Position numbers and translations under genes: made by a program. Positions 1 to 9,482 of a DNA stretch of 64,000 nt are shown here, one piece after another. This DNA comes from Elymus sibiricus. Taxonomy: Eukaryota > Streptophyta > Magnoliopsida > Poales > Poaceae. A model generated the notes under the pieces. It ran no database searches, was not told the DNA's origin, and worked only from the letters and a program-made list of their open reading frames with translations. Position 1 is the stretch's first letter, and the number at the start of each line of letters is the position of its first letter. The DNA is taken from NCBI GenBank assembly GCA_039707655.1, contig CM077672.1:458406390-458470389 (forward strand), written 5' to 3'.

Positions 1-1290
1 AGTAGAGCTCGACATATCTAGTCGCCGGAGAAGAAGAAGCAGACGAGTGGCTCCTCTGGTCGCCGCAGAAGAAGAAGAAGACATGGGAGGCAATGGTGGG
101 CGAGCACAACCAACGTCTCGCGGATCGCCTCTCGCGGATCGCCCAAGGATCCAACGATGTGGAGCCGTCCTTGTGATCCAACGGCGCGGAGCCCGCACGC
201 AGCCTGGCCTCAGAATTCCTTCTAGAAGACCATATCCGAGGGCTGTCGCCTGGCGCTAGGGTATGATCGGATGGCTGATGTTCGGAGCTAGGGTTAGGCG
301 AAACCCCGCGGGGTTTAGAGGGGTTTTGAGTTGGTCAACGGGGTTATCTAGTGTTTGACCAATATTCAACTAAGCATAACTAATTTTAAAAAATCAAAAA
401 AATATGAAACCTTCGCGAATCGTCGTTTTATAAGACACACTAACGAGGAAAAATACTAAACTTGGTCTACGGTCATTTTCAAAAAAAACCTAGTTGGCAT
501 GATCGTGGTTAAATGAGCACCAATAATTTAAAAAAAATCGAAAAAATATAAAACCTGCGCACAATGTTGTCTTATGTGACATGTTACCAAAAAAAATCAT
601 AAACTTGTTCTATGGACATTTTCATGAAAAAACCTTCACAAATATGAGCTATCACGTACAACGTTACAGAGAGTTCAAGGAAAGGAGGTAGGTTTTTTCA
701 AAAAAAAAAAATCAAAACAATCACCAAAGCTTCATTTCAAAGTGAATAAGAAGGATCTGAACTTAGTTTTCCTTTTTCATATTTTAAACGTGTTTTTAAT
801 GGTTTTCTATTAAATCACATTATTTTCAAAAAAAATGTAAAAATATGAAGATTAATTCAATAAATAGTGAGACTTCGAATCTACACTATATAGATTGAAT
901 AGGTGTTAATAAAAAATATTTGGCTCATTTAGAGTAGGTCCAAAAAAACTTGATTACAAATGGGGCTGTTTACCCTAGCTTCGGAGCTCATTTGGAGCAC
1001 ATTTCCCATGACTATAAGTTTTACCACACAAAAGAGATCGGATTGATCACCTAACGTTTATAATAGTTCAGCAAACATTACAACATCACACCACAGGGCA
1101 ATGGAGTTCAAGTGTTGGTTCAAATTCAAATTTTGCCTAAAATTCAAATTCTGCCTGAAATTCAAATTTTGCCTCAAATTTCACATCAAAGTACAAATAG
1201 CATTATTAAACCTTACAAGTTTTCACAGTTGTTCAAATTGACCACAGAAACCTTAGTACAAATCCTTAAAGTTCAAAGTTTACAACTTGC
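1..1290. other. AT-rich non-coding left flank
   Basis: The first 300 bases are GC-rich and hold a 70-codon open frame (47-259) rich in Arg and Glu, with no domain I recognise. From about 360 the sequence turns AT-rich with many A and T runs and stops in all frames. It could be the 3' part of the MULE that follows, or the subterminal part of another DNA transposon. I found no left terminal repeat. Confidence 0.4.
381..640. repeat. Imperfect direct repeat, period about 143 bp
   Basis: The sequence starting at 381 (TAATTTTAAAAAATC) recurs at 524 (TAATTTAAAAAAAATC). Both copies then run in parallel through 'ATGAAACC' or 'ATAAAACC', a short GC-richer patch, 'AAACTTG' and 'CATTTTCA'. Such subterminal repeats are common in large plant DNA transposons, but I cannot assign a family. 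Confidence 0.5.
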
Positions 1291-1556
1291 ATTCAACGTT
1301 CGAAGTTCACATCTTTGCCTTGCTCCTTGTGTTCCGAGACGGCTTAACAGCCTTGCTCCTGGTTTCCCTAGGTGGGATATCCACCTTTTTCTTCTTCCTT
1401 TTGATCTTCACTTCAGGCGGTGGCTGTCGAGGTGCTAACGGAGAACTTCCACTGGCCAGTTGACGGGGTTCAAAACCTTCATAAGCCATGGCTTCATATT
1501 CTTCAAATTCTTTCTCTCTTGGCCTTTTCTCTCCTTTTCCTCTCATTTTCCTAGAG

Positions 1557-1639
1557 CTAGGTCAAACAGAAAAAATATTATAAGCCATCGATAAAAAGAG
1601 AAGAAATGCACAAAAAAGGGAAGGTTGTTCCACACATAC
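1557..1639 (-). other. Last intron of the MULE transposase pseudogene
   Basis: On the minus strand the donor is TTG|GTATGTGT and the acceptor is TTTGACCTAG. Excision (83 bp) joins the Glu/Ala/Asn-rich region after the zinc knuckle in frame to the basic C-terminal exon (1,307-1,556). Confidence 0.65.
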
Positions 1640-3369
1640 CAAGATGCCGGCAGTGCTAATTCAGTTGCTTCATTCTCCTCTGCATTAGCTGGAATTTGCT
1701 TTGCTGCTTCATTCTCCTCTGTATTAGCTTCAATCTGCTCTAATGCTGCATTCTCCTCTGCATTTTTTGCTGCCCATCGTTCCTCTTCTCCAAATGAAGC
1801 ATCCACTGGATTGGTACATTTCCTAGCAATGTGCCCTAGGGTTCCACATTTTTTGCACTTACGCTGTCTTTTTACACGACCCTCTTCACCTCTTCTGATC
1901 CTGTTCTTCCTTGGTCTTCCTGGTGGTCTAGTTAGTACAGGAGCATTTAGTTTGAACCCTGGATCTACTATGTTCCATTGGTCTTTTCCCAAGAGTGCAG
2001 GCACATTGGAAGCATAAGCAGCCCTGAATTTGGCAACAGAAAAATATTCAGAGATTTATTGATCAACTTCACCATCTTCACCACCTATAACAGTCATCAG
2101 ATGTAGGGCATGTATGCATGGCTTCCCACGGAGCTGCCATTGCCTACAACTGCATTCCGTAGTTGCTAGGTTAACTGGATATCTCCATTCCCTGTTTTTA
2201 CTGTCAGTATATGTTACCTCAGCCTCGTGTGTCGCCGCTCGAATGCATTTCATGTTCAGTCCTCTTGCCTTGGCATGCAATTACTTAATAAGAGATGGGA
2301 GCATAAGATGGCCAACATATTCTGTTTCTGCAATTCTTTTGCGAAGAGCCATCTTTATCATGATCATCTGCCGAATCTTATCAAATATTTGCCATATCAG
2401 AAGCCCTTTCAATGACTTGATCTTTGCATTAAAACACTATGCCAGGTTACTGGTCACATAGTCTACTTTGCAGTTTTCATTGAATTTGCTTCTTGACCAC
2501 AACTTTCCATGATGTGCATCTAGGTACTCCTTCACCAGAGGATTGTGAGCATACATCACTCTCAAATGATGCGCATGCTTCCTCTCACTGCATGTGTATG
2601 ATGCTGGCCATAAGTTCTCATCATAAACTTTACCTTTGAATTTGTTTCTGAAATTCTGCGCTAGGTGTCGCATACATTCCCTATGCTCCACTCCAGGGAA
2701 TACAATTTCCACTGCAGTCTCCAAATCCTTGCAAGCATCTGTGTGTATAGCTAAACCTGGGGGTGTACCTATAAGGTTGCGCAACTGCTGGAGAAACCAG
2801 ACCCAACTTTCCTCAGACTCTGCCTCCACCACACCAAATGCAACTGGGTATAGCCAGTTGTGTCCATCAACTGCAGAAGCTGCCACTAGTTGTTCTCTCC
2901 ACCTTCCATTCAAAGCAGTTGCATCAACAGCCAAATAGGGCCTGCAACCATCAAGAAACCCCTGCCAACAAGCCTTGAAACAAACAAAAGCCCTCCTGAA
3001 GCACTCCTTCTCAAATGACTTACATTTTATTTTGTATGTAACTGTATGCTTGTCAATCTCTACAACACTCCCTGGACTAGCAGCTTCCACTTCAGATTTA
3101 AATGTGTAGAGCAACTGAAAGCTCTCATTCCAAGGACCATTAATCCTGTCAAGAGCCATTTCCCTAGCATAGAAAATCCTCATGTAAGGTAAGTCAATAT
3201 TGTACTTCTCAAATAGCTTCCCATCGAGTGCTGTTGGACCAAGTGTTGGTGTTTCTCTCAACCAATCCAAAATTGCATCTGACACCCACCTAGTCTTTGC
3301 TAGCTTTGCTTTAGCCTTCCCTCCTCCCCCTCCAAGTGGACAAGTGTGCTGGTGTGGGTTCTTTTTTAT

Positions 3370-3435
3370 CTGAAAAAAAATGGGATCAGTATAAACTGAA
3401 ATAAAATGAATCAGTATAGACTGAAATACACAAAC
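3370..3435 (-). other. Intron 1 of the MULE transposase pseudogene
   Basis: On the minus strand the donor is CAG|GTTTGTGT and the acceptor is a T-tract ending TTTTTTTTCAG. The 66-bp intron is short but normal for plants. Removing it keeps the reading frame from the DNA-binding region into the Cys-containing stretch before the catalytic domain. Confidence 0.7.
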
Positions 3436-4323
3436 CTGAATGAACTTGCTCCTCAACATATGTGATGCATGCAACCTCTATCTACACCTATCATATGGGC
3501 AATGAATAGTGAACCTTGTTGGCTCACTCCTATCAATCACATATGTATTTTCAGTGAGAATGCAGTATGTAGTCACTGCATTACGACAGTCCACCATCGA
3601 CTGGAATATGGTGCCGACAGCTAGCTGAGGATCTTCCCTGTTCCAATCAATTGTTGGCATGTCCTCACCATCATATTCATCTAAAACTAAGCTGTCGATG
3701 TTCTCCTGCCTCTCTTCATCGTCAGTGTCATCAAATCTAGCACGGCTGATAGGTTCCTCCGGATATTCATCTTCCATTGCTTGTTTACTGACAGTATCTA
3801 CAAGATCAGGGAACATATTCTCATCCTCATCATCATTTCGAGGCACCTCTTCGTCTGGCTCTGCATCTTGCTGTACATCGGCTGCAGCAGCGACAGGAGA
3901 AGCAGCACAAGAAGCGGCAGCAGACATATTGTGACTTTCAGAACCACTAACTCTGCTTGGTTTCGACCTACAAGGAGTGCCGGGGCGCTCGCTATTAGCA
4001 GATACAGAAGATTTCTGAACATCCTTCCCCTTGTCACGTTCATTGCGTGGCCGAAGCACCTCGATAAGGATTTTACCGAAGTGGCTTTCAGCATTCAAAG
4101 TAAAGAGCAATCCTAGATGCTCATCGCAAGTTAATGGGACAAATTTTTGCTCTGTACTGCTGAAATTTTTTAATTCAACAGCATCGGCAGGGCTCCACCC
4201 ATATGAAGAATTTTGGAGCGCCGCGAGCAAATCTTTGAACGACATACTTGTTTCTACCACCTTCGGATAGAAAAATCCAGTAAGCATTTGCGGTTTTCTA
4301 CCGCGCAGCACACTAACTTCCAT

Positions 4324-5000
4324 CCTAACCGCCAGCCGGAAAGCAAGCGCATGATCAATCCTATTCGATTCAAATAAGGGTAGGTTTCAGTTAGGCCGGG
4401 AACAATTCAGCAAAATTTGATCGATTCACGCGACTAGCTGTCAAATAGGGCCGAATTTATGAATCAGCAAATCAGTTAGAGGGGAAACGACGCTTACCCA
4501 GGTGTAATCCATGAATTATCCGCCGCCGATTCGACCCAATCCTCTCCACGGTCGATGGTCTTGAGAACCTGCTCCCTCGACATCACTGCTTAATCCTGAG
4601 GGGGATGTGGGGGTAGATCTGGCGGAGGCCACGACGGCGGCGGAGGCAAAATGGGGTTAGAGGTTGGAGGGCATGACGGCGGCGGAGGCTGCACGACGGT
4701 GGCGGAGGGGGCAGAGCGGCGTGGTGCTGTAGTGGCTCGAGGTTCAGACAAGGGGATCCCTCAGACAAGCTCATCTGACGTGTTTAAATGTGGCCCCACT
4801 CGTCAGGTCCAATGGGCGACAGAGTGCAGCACGGCCCCACTCGTCAGAGTTAACGGTCAATGGTTTGACCCGACGGCATCCTCCGTTGTGACCATTTATG
4901 AGGGTTTCGGACAAGGGAGTGGGGAAAAGTGAGGAAAATTTAAGAGCGTGGGGATGAATGAGTAGAGCTAAGGAACCAGGGGCACAGATATAAAAATCCC
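4324..5000. other. 5' flank and terminal region of the MULE
   Basis: This is non-coding on the strand of the transposase. It contains a GC-rich patch with GGCGGNGG-type repeats (about 4,610-4,720) that opens frames on both strands, then TGGCCCCACTCGTCAG, repeated almost exactly about 50 bp further on. I take it as the promoter, leader and terminal repeat region. I see no separate gene. Confidence 0.45.
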
Positions 5001-5006
5001 AAGTTT

Positions 5007-5477
5007 CTATTGCTTGGGGGGAGGTGAGTTTGCTGCTTGCTCCTCCTCATTTGTTGCATCATCTCTTCTCATAGATATTGACCTAAAAATCACATGTGCT
5101 GTTTGCTTCCTTTCTCTTTTCATCCCAGCAGTCTTTGGTTTTGCTTGAATGGGTGGCTGTTGAGATCCCTCTGGATTCTCTGAAGAGATGCCTCTCTTAA
5201 CAGCAGCAGAGGCAGAGATCTTCCTGGGGACACCATCTCTCTTTCTTAGTGCCATACTCCTTCTCAACAGTGACTTTCTTCTTTGAGGTGATTTCTTTTG
5301 CAACAAAGTCTTCATCCTCATCATAAAAAAAATCCTCTTTCTGGCCCTGGTGGCTGGCTTTGGCAACTCTGGAGAGCTTCTTTCTCCCTCATAGAAACTT
5401 CCTTCTGGACTAGATCCTGCACTCAGCTCAACATTCTGCTCCTCTGACCTATTCTGGCTGTCACTGGCATCTGACAT
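5007..5477 (-). CDS. Basic, low-complexity ORF of unknown function, probably transposon-associated and truncated
   Basis: This is a 156-codon frame from an ATG at 5,477. The product is Ser/Glu-rich at the start (residues 1-40), strongly Lys/Arg-rich in the middle (about 41-85) and Pro/Gln-rich at the end. I see no membrane segment or catalytic motif. Upstream on the same strand lie about 650 bases of leader-like sequence and a TATA-like run at 6,166-6,174, so this may be the first ORF of a unit transcribed leftwards. The frame ends seven bases before the proposed MULE terminus, which suggests the original ORF was longer and was cut by that insertion. It could equally be a chance frame in repeat DNA. 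Confidence 0.35.
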   Translation of the reverse strand: MSDASDSQNRSEEQNVELSAGSSPEGSFYEGERSSPELPKPATRARKRIFFMMRMKTLLQKKSPQRRKSLLRRSMALRKRDGVPRKISASAAVKRGISSENPEGSQQPPIQAKPKTAGMKRERKQTAHVIFRSISMRRDDATNEEEQAANSPPPKQ

Positions 5478-5622
5478 GCTGACACCTGCACCTGTGAAGT
5501 AGATGGGGTAGAGTGGAATAGATGAGCATCACAAAATGCAGCTGTTTTTGAAAGAAATTTGAGTTCAAATCTTAGTTTCAGGTTTTCACAGAAGACATAT
5601 CGAATCCACCGAGTTGATAATT

Positions 5623-6345
5623 TCGGTGACACCGAAGCACTCAACAGAAACTTGGCGCGCAACTTTGGTAAGACCGATAGGTGGTTTGGTTTCTCCGAGA
5701 TGCTAGGGTTTCACAGAAACGTTATCTCGGTCTCACCGATCAGTACAACTCGGTTTCACCGAGACGTACTAGTGCAATGGCCAGAGGCCAGATCGGTGAC
5801 CCCGAGATTTTCACATCGGTCGGTCCAAGATGTATTCGGTAGAAACTTAAACCTAAAATTTTACTCGCATCTAATCTATGGAATTTATATAGGGAATAGA
5901 GTATTTGCAAACAGTGGCAAGAATCATGGCGAAAACCCTAGTGCATTGAATCGAAAGTAGAAGCACAAGGGAATCGGATTTTACCCTAACTTGGCGAAAA
6001 TCCTCTACGGCGGCAACGGAGGGTGAGATTTCCGTTGACGGTGACGGAATCCAACGGCGAGGGCATGCTGGACAGAACGGCGACTGTCCGGAGACTGAGG
6101 CGATGGCAACTGTGGGGTGCGGCGACGAAACAATTGAGAAAATTTCAACCGTACGAGCACGCGGGATATATATACCCATCAGCTGTCGGTGAGACCGAGC
6201 GAAACGTATCGGTGGTACCGAGATGTGTAACTGCTAGCAGTACCACATATCAGTGACTCCGAGAAGGTTCAGTTCGGTTGCACCAAGATGAAAAGCCAGA
6301 TCAATCCAAATGCTTTCGATGAGACCGAATGAGAGAGGAATGGTC
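5623..6345. repeat. Cluster of TCGGT-N3-ACCGA short inverted repeats
   Basis: About ten copies or near-copies of a 13-base interrupted palindrome are scattered through roughly 700 bp, for example at 5,623 (TCGGTGACACCGA), near 5,728, 5,751, 5,792, 6,188 and 6,210, and degenerate forms near 6,255-6,330. The spacer triplets vary (GAC, CTC, TTC, GAG, GGT) and the arms are kept. The same motif clusters again at 29,310-29,630 in a Copia-like LTR. Confidence 0.75.
6166..6174 (-). promoter_or_regulatory. Candidate TATA box upstream of the 5,007-5,477 ORF
   Basis: The minus strand reads GGGTATATATATCCCG here, followed by a pyrimidine- and CCG-rich leader-like stretch down to the ATG at 5,477. The distance (about 690 bases) would need a long or intron-containing leader. 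Support is positional only. Confidence 0.3.
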
Positions 6346-7194
6346 AGACCGAAAAACATTTAGAAGGTTTTGGAATTCAGTCTTTGACAGATCGGTGGCT
6401 CTAAGTGCTCCTCACCCGGAGGGTCCGAAAAAGACTTGTTCAAATTTTGTGATATAGCAAGAAAGAATTTAGACAAGTCGAGATAGATATTCTTGTACAT
6501 CCATTTGGCCAAATAAAACCAAATCAAACTACAAATGGATGTCCTCGAATGGGAAAAATGCATACCAACATGCTCACACAATAAGATAGCAAATGAAATA
6601 TGTGTCAAACATGCACAACGAATTCTAGCATCTATCTAGCAATGGGCGATGACATAATCATCTATATATGAGTATATTGACTTAGGAGCCAAATGAGATA
6701 ATTTGATCATAGGTCATACTCATCGTTTAACCACAAGTGGGGTTACCACTTTTACATAAAGCATTAATGTGTTCACACCATTAGAGTTGCTTTGACTCAA
6801 GTCTTAGAGTAAAGCTCCCCCTAGATGTGATATCCCCCCAAAGAGGGATGAACTAACCTTGGGTTTTGTCGATGTTGACTTCATGTAGATGTTGTAGATG
6901 TGGATGCTCAATGTTGATGTAGACCATCAAGAGTTGGGAGAAATCCTTGAGTTTTGCACTTTCAATACCTACATGGGTTAGTCCCACAAGGAACATACAA
7001 AGATATCCATAGACATAGAGTGAAATGCACACATTATGAAGTCCATGAATGCATTGAATACCTTGTCCCTTGTCTTAGCAACAGAGGGTTTGTGACTCCA
7101 TGAACTAGTGCAAGATGTGGAAGTTGTTTGCACAAGTCCTTGCCATAAATGAATGTGAGTGAAGTTTGTTGGCGGAGTCACCCTCAAGAACTCT
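6346..7194 (-). other. Non-coding 3' region of the Copia-like element
   Basis: No frame longer than about 80 codons shows any domain. Reading leftwards from the gag stop at 7,195, the sequence is AT-rich. It includes a purine-rich run (minus strand CTAGGGGGAGCTTTAC, about 6,814-6,829) that resembles a polypurine tract. It continues the Copia-like gag transcript, but the 3' LTR cannot be delimited. Confidence 0.4.
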
Positions 7195-7682
7195 CTAGTT
7201 CTTCTTCTTTGGGACCCACATCAACTTGATGGGAATCCTTGGAGTTGTAGTAGCACTTGATAAAGTATAACTTGATGAGACCTTTGGAACCCACTTGACC
7301 AAAGCTTGAGGTGGTTCTTCAAATGAGTCAATCTCTTCTTGAAGCTTGTCCTTGCCTTTTAGCTTGTGGTCTTGAGGTGGAAGATCATCTTGAGCTTGTG
7401 TCCCCTTGAAAGAAGTAGGATCATACTTCTCTTCTTGAGGAACAAACTTTGTCTTGGGGTATTGATCTTCCTCCCACTCAACTCCATTGGCATTGAACTT
7501 TCGTTCAAAACCAACACCTTGGTTCTTCTGGTGCCTTCCTTCCTTGCGCACAATTTCCTCAAATTGCTTACTCCCGGCAAGGCTCTTGTAGTCAACTTTT
7601 TCTATAATTCCTTTCAATAGATTGTTTTCTTGCTCAAGTGTAACTTGGCTAAGAGAATCATTAGTGGAATCAATAAAACTAC
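7195..7682 (-). pseudogene. C-terminal third of the Copia-like gag (segment 3 of 3)
   Basis: This is the last part of a gag-like protein whose earlier parts lie at 26,874-28,414 and 16,763-16,936. It is Lys/Glu-rich and hydrophilic, contains a QVTLEQENNLLKG stretch that may form a coiled coil, and ends in VPKKKN and a stop at 7,195. The frame enters at 7,682, where the Tat Gypsy LTR begins. The five bases ACTAC at 7,678-7,682 are repeated at 16,763-16,767 on the far side of that element, so the gene was split by the insertion. Confidence 0.8.
7678..7682. repeat. Left target-site duplication (ACTAC) of the Tat Gypsy element
   Basis: ACTAC directly precedes TGTTGACACC at 7,683 and recurs directly after the 3' LTR at 16,763-16,767. 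Five bases is the usual duplication size for LTR retrotransposons. Confidence 0.92.
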
Positions 7683-7887
7683 TGTTGACACCCGATTTTG
7701 GCACGGTGCAAAATACAGTATAGGTGGACTCAAGCGGAGAAGTCTTCTATACGAGAAAATTCACATTGCCGGCATGAAAGGCTTGCCGGTGAAATCTTGC
7801 GGCTCGAGCTGAAGGCTTGCCGGTTTGGCTTGTCGATTTTGAGTGCTTGCCGATTTCAGTGGAGGCCCAAACAGGGGTTGAAGATGA

Positions 7888-8100
7888 CCCGGCAAGGAGA
7901 CGACCCGGCGAGGAGACGATCCGGCAAGGAGACGACCCGGCGAGGAGACGATCCGGCAAGGGGATGACCCGGCAGGAGATCTGGCAAGGAAACGGCCCGA
8001 CAAGGAGACAGCCCGGCAAGGAGGCGATCCGGCAAGGAGGCAGCCCGGCAAGGAGGCGATCCGGCAAGAAGATGACCCGGCAAGGCGACCCGGCAAGATA
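7888..8100. repeat. Tandem 15/16-bp repeat in the 5' LTR
   Basis: Consecutive units of the type CCGGCAAGGAGACGA vary at GATCC/GACCC and AAGG/GAGG. The repeat keeps frames open in five of six readings, giving Gly/Arg/Ser/Leu-rich peptides with no biological meaning. Confidence 0.85.
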
Positions 8101-8194
8101 TCCTGATGGTACTCCCGGGAAGGCGATAGCCCATCGAAGACCGAAGATCAAGATGGACGCGAGGAGACGTAAGCCAGCCCATCAAGACAGCCTC

Positions 8195-8385
8195 TGGAGC
8201 GGTACTACCGCCCTCCAGAGGGGTACTACCGCTTGAGCGGTACTACCGTGTTTTACTACCGCGCCTACCACCGCTTACGAAAATTCTTCTGGTATCCCGA
8301 GACCCTTACTCGGTAGTAGCGCGGTACTCAGCTATACTCAGAGCGGTACTACTGCTTGTAGCGGTACTACCGCTTACCGTCGCGC
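8195..8385. repeat. Cluster of GCGGTA-C-TACCGC palindromes in the 5' LTR
   Basis: Five or six copies or near-copies of a 13-base palindrome with a single central base occur in about 190 bp, separated by short AT- or GA-containing spacers. Each could form a small hairpin. Confidence 0.8.
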
Positions 8386-8850
8386 AGATTCGAGCAGGTT
8401 TTTGAGGAGTCCGAATTTGGCTAGTGTTTTTGATACTTTGTAAGGAAAGATGAATCCATGACTTGTACGGGAAGTCCAACCCCCTCTTAAATAGAAGAGG
8501 TGATGGCCGATTGAAATAACACACAATCAAACAAACACATCTACATCTTTTTACCCTACTTTTATCCCTCTCCCTTGTATCTTTCTTCTCGTTCTTCGTT
8601 CGTTCTTCTTGTTGCAGGACGGCGAACCTCGAGGCCCTAGGGGCGAGCAAATCGACCTAGGGCAGCCCATCGTCCATCCGTGACTCCTGACGGGTTCCAT
8701 CCCGGAGAAGCGGTGCGTCGGGTTTCAAAAGCGCCCGCCGGATTGTCTTGCGTATCGCGCTTCCGGACGGGCCTCCTTCGACGTGAGCTGCGGTGCATCA
8801 CCCCCGGCGTCGAGGTTACGCGTGACGCGTTCGTGTGTCAACACACTTTT

Positions 8851-8868
8851 TGGCGACTCCGCTGGGGA
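8851..8868 (+). other. Primer-binding site of the Tat Gypsy element (tRNA-Arg type)
   Basis: TGGCGACTCCGCTGGGGA lies seven bases after the 5' LTR. Its complement matches, as far as I recall, the CCA-terminated 3' end of a plant tRNA-Arg. The position and leading TGG are diagnostic of a PBS; the tRNA assignment is from memory. Confidence 0.75.
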
Positions 8869-8945
8869 AGAAGCTTTGAACGGTCTCCGGCCCGTTCTTG
8901 CTACGAAGAGATCGTCATCTAGGGTTTGCAATCTACAAAGGTAAT

Positions 8946-9455
8946 ATGAATACTCAATCCCCTCATGTAGATGCAAATAATTCATATGGTGTTACTAGAT
9001 CGTTCAATGAGTATGCTCTATCGGCCAACCCTAGTTTTGTCAATTATACATCTAATTATGTGCAAGGGCCGATTCAAAGTAATTTACAAGCTTCAACTTC
9101 TTATGATACTAGTAACATGCACCATATGTATTCCAACTCTCATGCATCGGCAACCCTAGAAATCCATATGCCGATGAACAACATGATGAGTTTGGTTAAT
9201 CAAGTTGAAACACCTCATGTTGGAACTTTCAATAATATGCAAAAAAGTGTTTCACCTTTTTATTCATCGGCACCTAACTTGCAATATGTTAATTCAAATG
9301 TGCCGGTGGATAGTGGAATTGGCTATGCTACTACTAGTTATTCGGCCAATTACCATCAACCATCATATGCTACACCTCATACTAGTAATGTGTCAGCACC
9401 GTATGCAACTGTTGATATTCATAATTCGGCTTCACACCTTCATGGTCATAGCTGA
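8946..9455 (+). CDS. Upstream ORF of the Tat element, Ser/Asn/Tyr-rich
   Basis: A 169-residue frame starts at the first ATG after the PBS. The product is low-complexity, rich in Ser, Asn, Tyr, His and Thr, with no domain I recognise. It ends at a single TGA (9,453-9,455), and the same frame continues open into the next ORF, whose ATG is at 9,483. Two readings are possible: the two were one gag-position ORF now split by a nonsense codon, or this ORF lies in an intron (AG|GTAATATG at 8,941 and TTTGCAG| ending 9,474) that is removed to expose the 9,483 start. Confidence 0.5.
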   Translation: MNTQSPHVDANNSYGVTRSFNEYALSANPSFVNYTSNYVQGPIQSNLQASTSYDTSNMHHMYSNSHASATLEIHMPMNNMMSLVNQVETPHVGTFNNMQKSVSPFYSSAPNLQYVNSNVPVDSGIGYATTSYSANYHQPSYATPHTSNVSAPYATVDIHNSASHLHGHS

Positions 9456-9482
9456 ATAAGTGATAAATTTGCAGGAGCATAC

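Larger units (their letters stand above)
1307..4323 (-). pseudogene. MuDR/MURA-type MULE transposase, broken by nonsense codons
   Basis: This is a transposase that would cut and move Mutator-type elements. Reading from ATG at 4,323, a PB1-like N-terminal region is followed by an acidic linker and the start of a MuDR DNA-binding domain (about 3,480-3,590). Next comes the MULE catalytic domain (VDATALNGRW near 2,900, HTDACKDLE near 2,730, ECMRHL after it). A SWIM zinc finger follows (C-x-C ... C-x-H, about 2,110-2,180), then a CCHC knuckle (CKKCGTLGHIARKC, about 1,820-1,860) and a basic tail ending at 1,307. Two introns read well: 3,370-3,435 and 1,557-1,639, both GT...AG and joining in frame. 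In-frame stops occur at 3,478-3,480, 2,437-2,439, about 2,281-2,283 and 2,056-2,058, while the surrounding protein stays recognisable in one frame. The family is clear; a functional product is very unlikely. Confidence 0.88.
1290..5000 (-). mobile_element. Mutator-like element (MULE), autonomous type but degenerate
   Basis: The element is defined by the MuDR-type transposase pseudogene it carries. The right end is probably at 5,000: read on the minus strand the sequence there begins GGGATTTTTATATCTGTGCC, a plausible MULE terminus. It lies just beyond the stop codon of an unrelated ORF (5,007-5,477), as expected for an insertion. The adjacent nine bases (5,001-5,009) would be the target duplication. 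I could not find the matching left terminus or a second copy of those nine bases, so the left boundary is only the end of the gene and the element may extend past the window start. Confidence 0.55.
7683..8843 (+). repeat. 5' LTR of the Tat Gypsy element
   Basis: 1,161 bp, TG...CA. It carries an array of 15/16-bp units (7,888-8,100) and a cluster of GCGGTACTACCGC palindromes (8,195-8,385). Then come a TTAAATAG element (about 8,485) that could serve as a TATA box and a pyrimidine-rich stretch (about 8,555-8,610). It differs from the 3' LTR by loss of one 16-bp and one 22-bp repeat unit plus scattered substitutions. Confidence 0.93.

Noticed and set aside
47..259. Possible host exon in the GC-rich left edge
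   Set aside because: 70 codons, low complexity, no recognised domain, no convincing splice context, and surrounded by transposon-like DNA.
1..1300. Left terminal inverted repeat of the MULE
   Set aside because: I looked for a match to GGGATTTTTATATCTGTG and for a second AAGTTTCTA and found neither, so no left boundary is claimed.
5623..6345. CRISPR-like spaced short repeats
   Set aside because: Repeats are 13-base imperfect palindromes with irregular spacing and no constant repeat-spacer length. The context is eukaryotic transposon DNA.
7747..8236. Several overlapping open frames of 100 or more codons on both strands with Gly/Arg or Leu/Ser-rich peptides
   Set aside because: They are by-products of the 15/16-bp tandem repeat in the Tat LTR. 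The same happens at 15,628-16,133.
8898..8945. Extension of the upstream Tat ORF to 8,898
   Set aside because: That start is a TTG. The first ATG of the frame is at 8,946.
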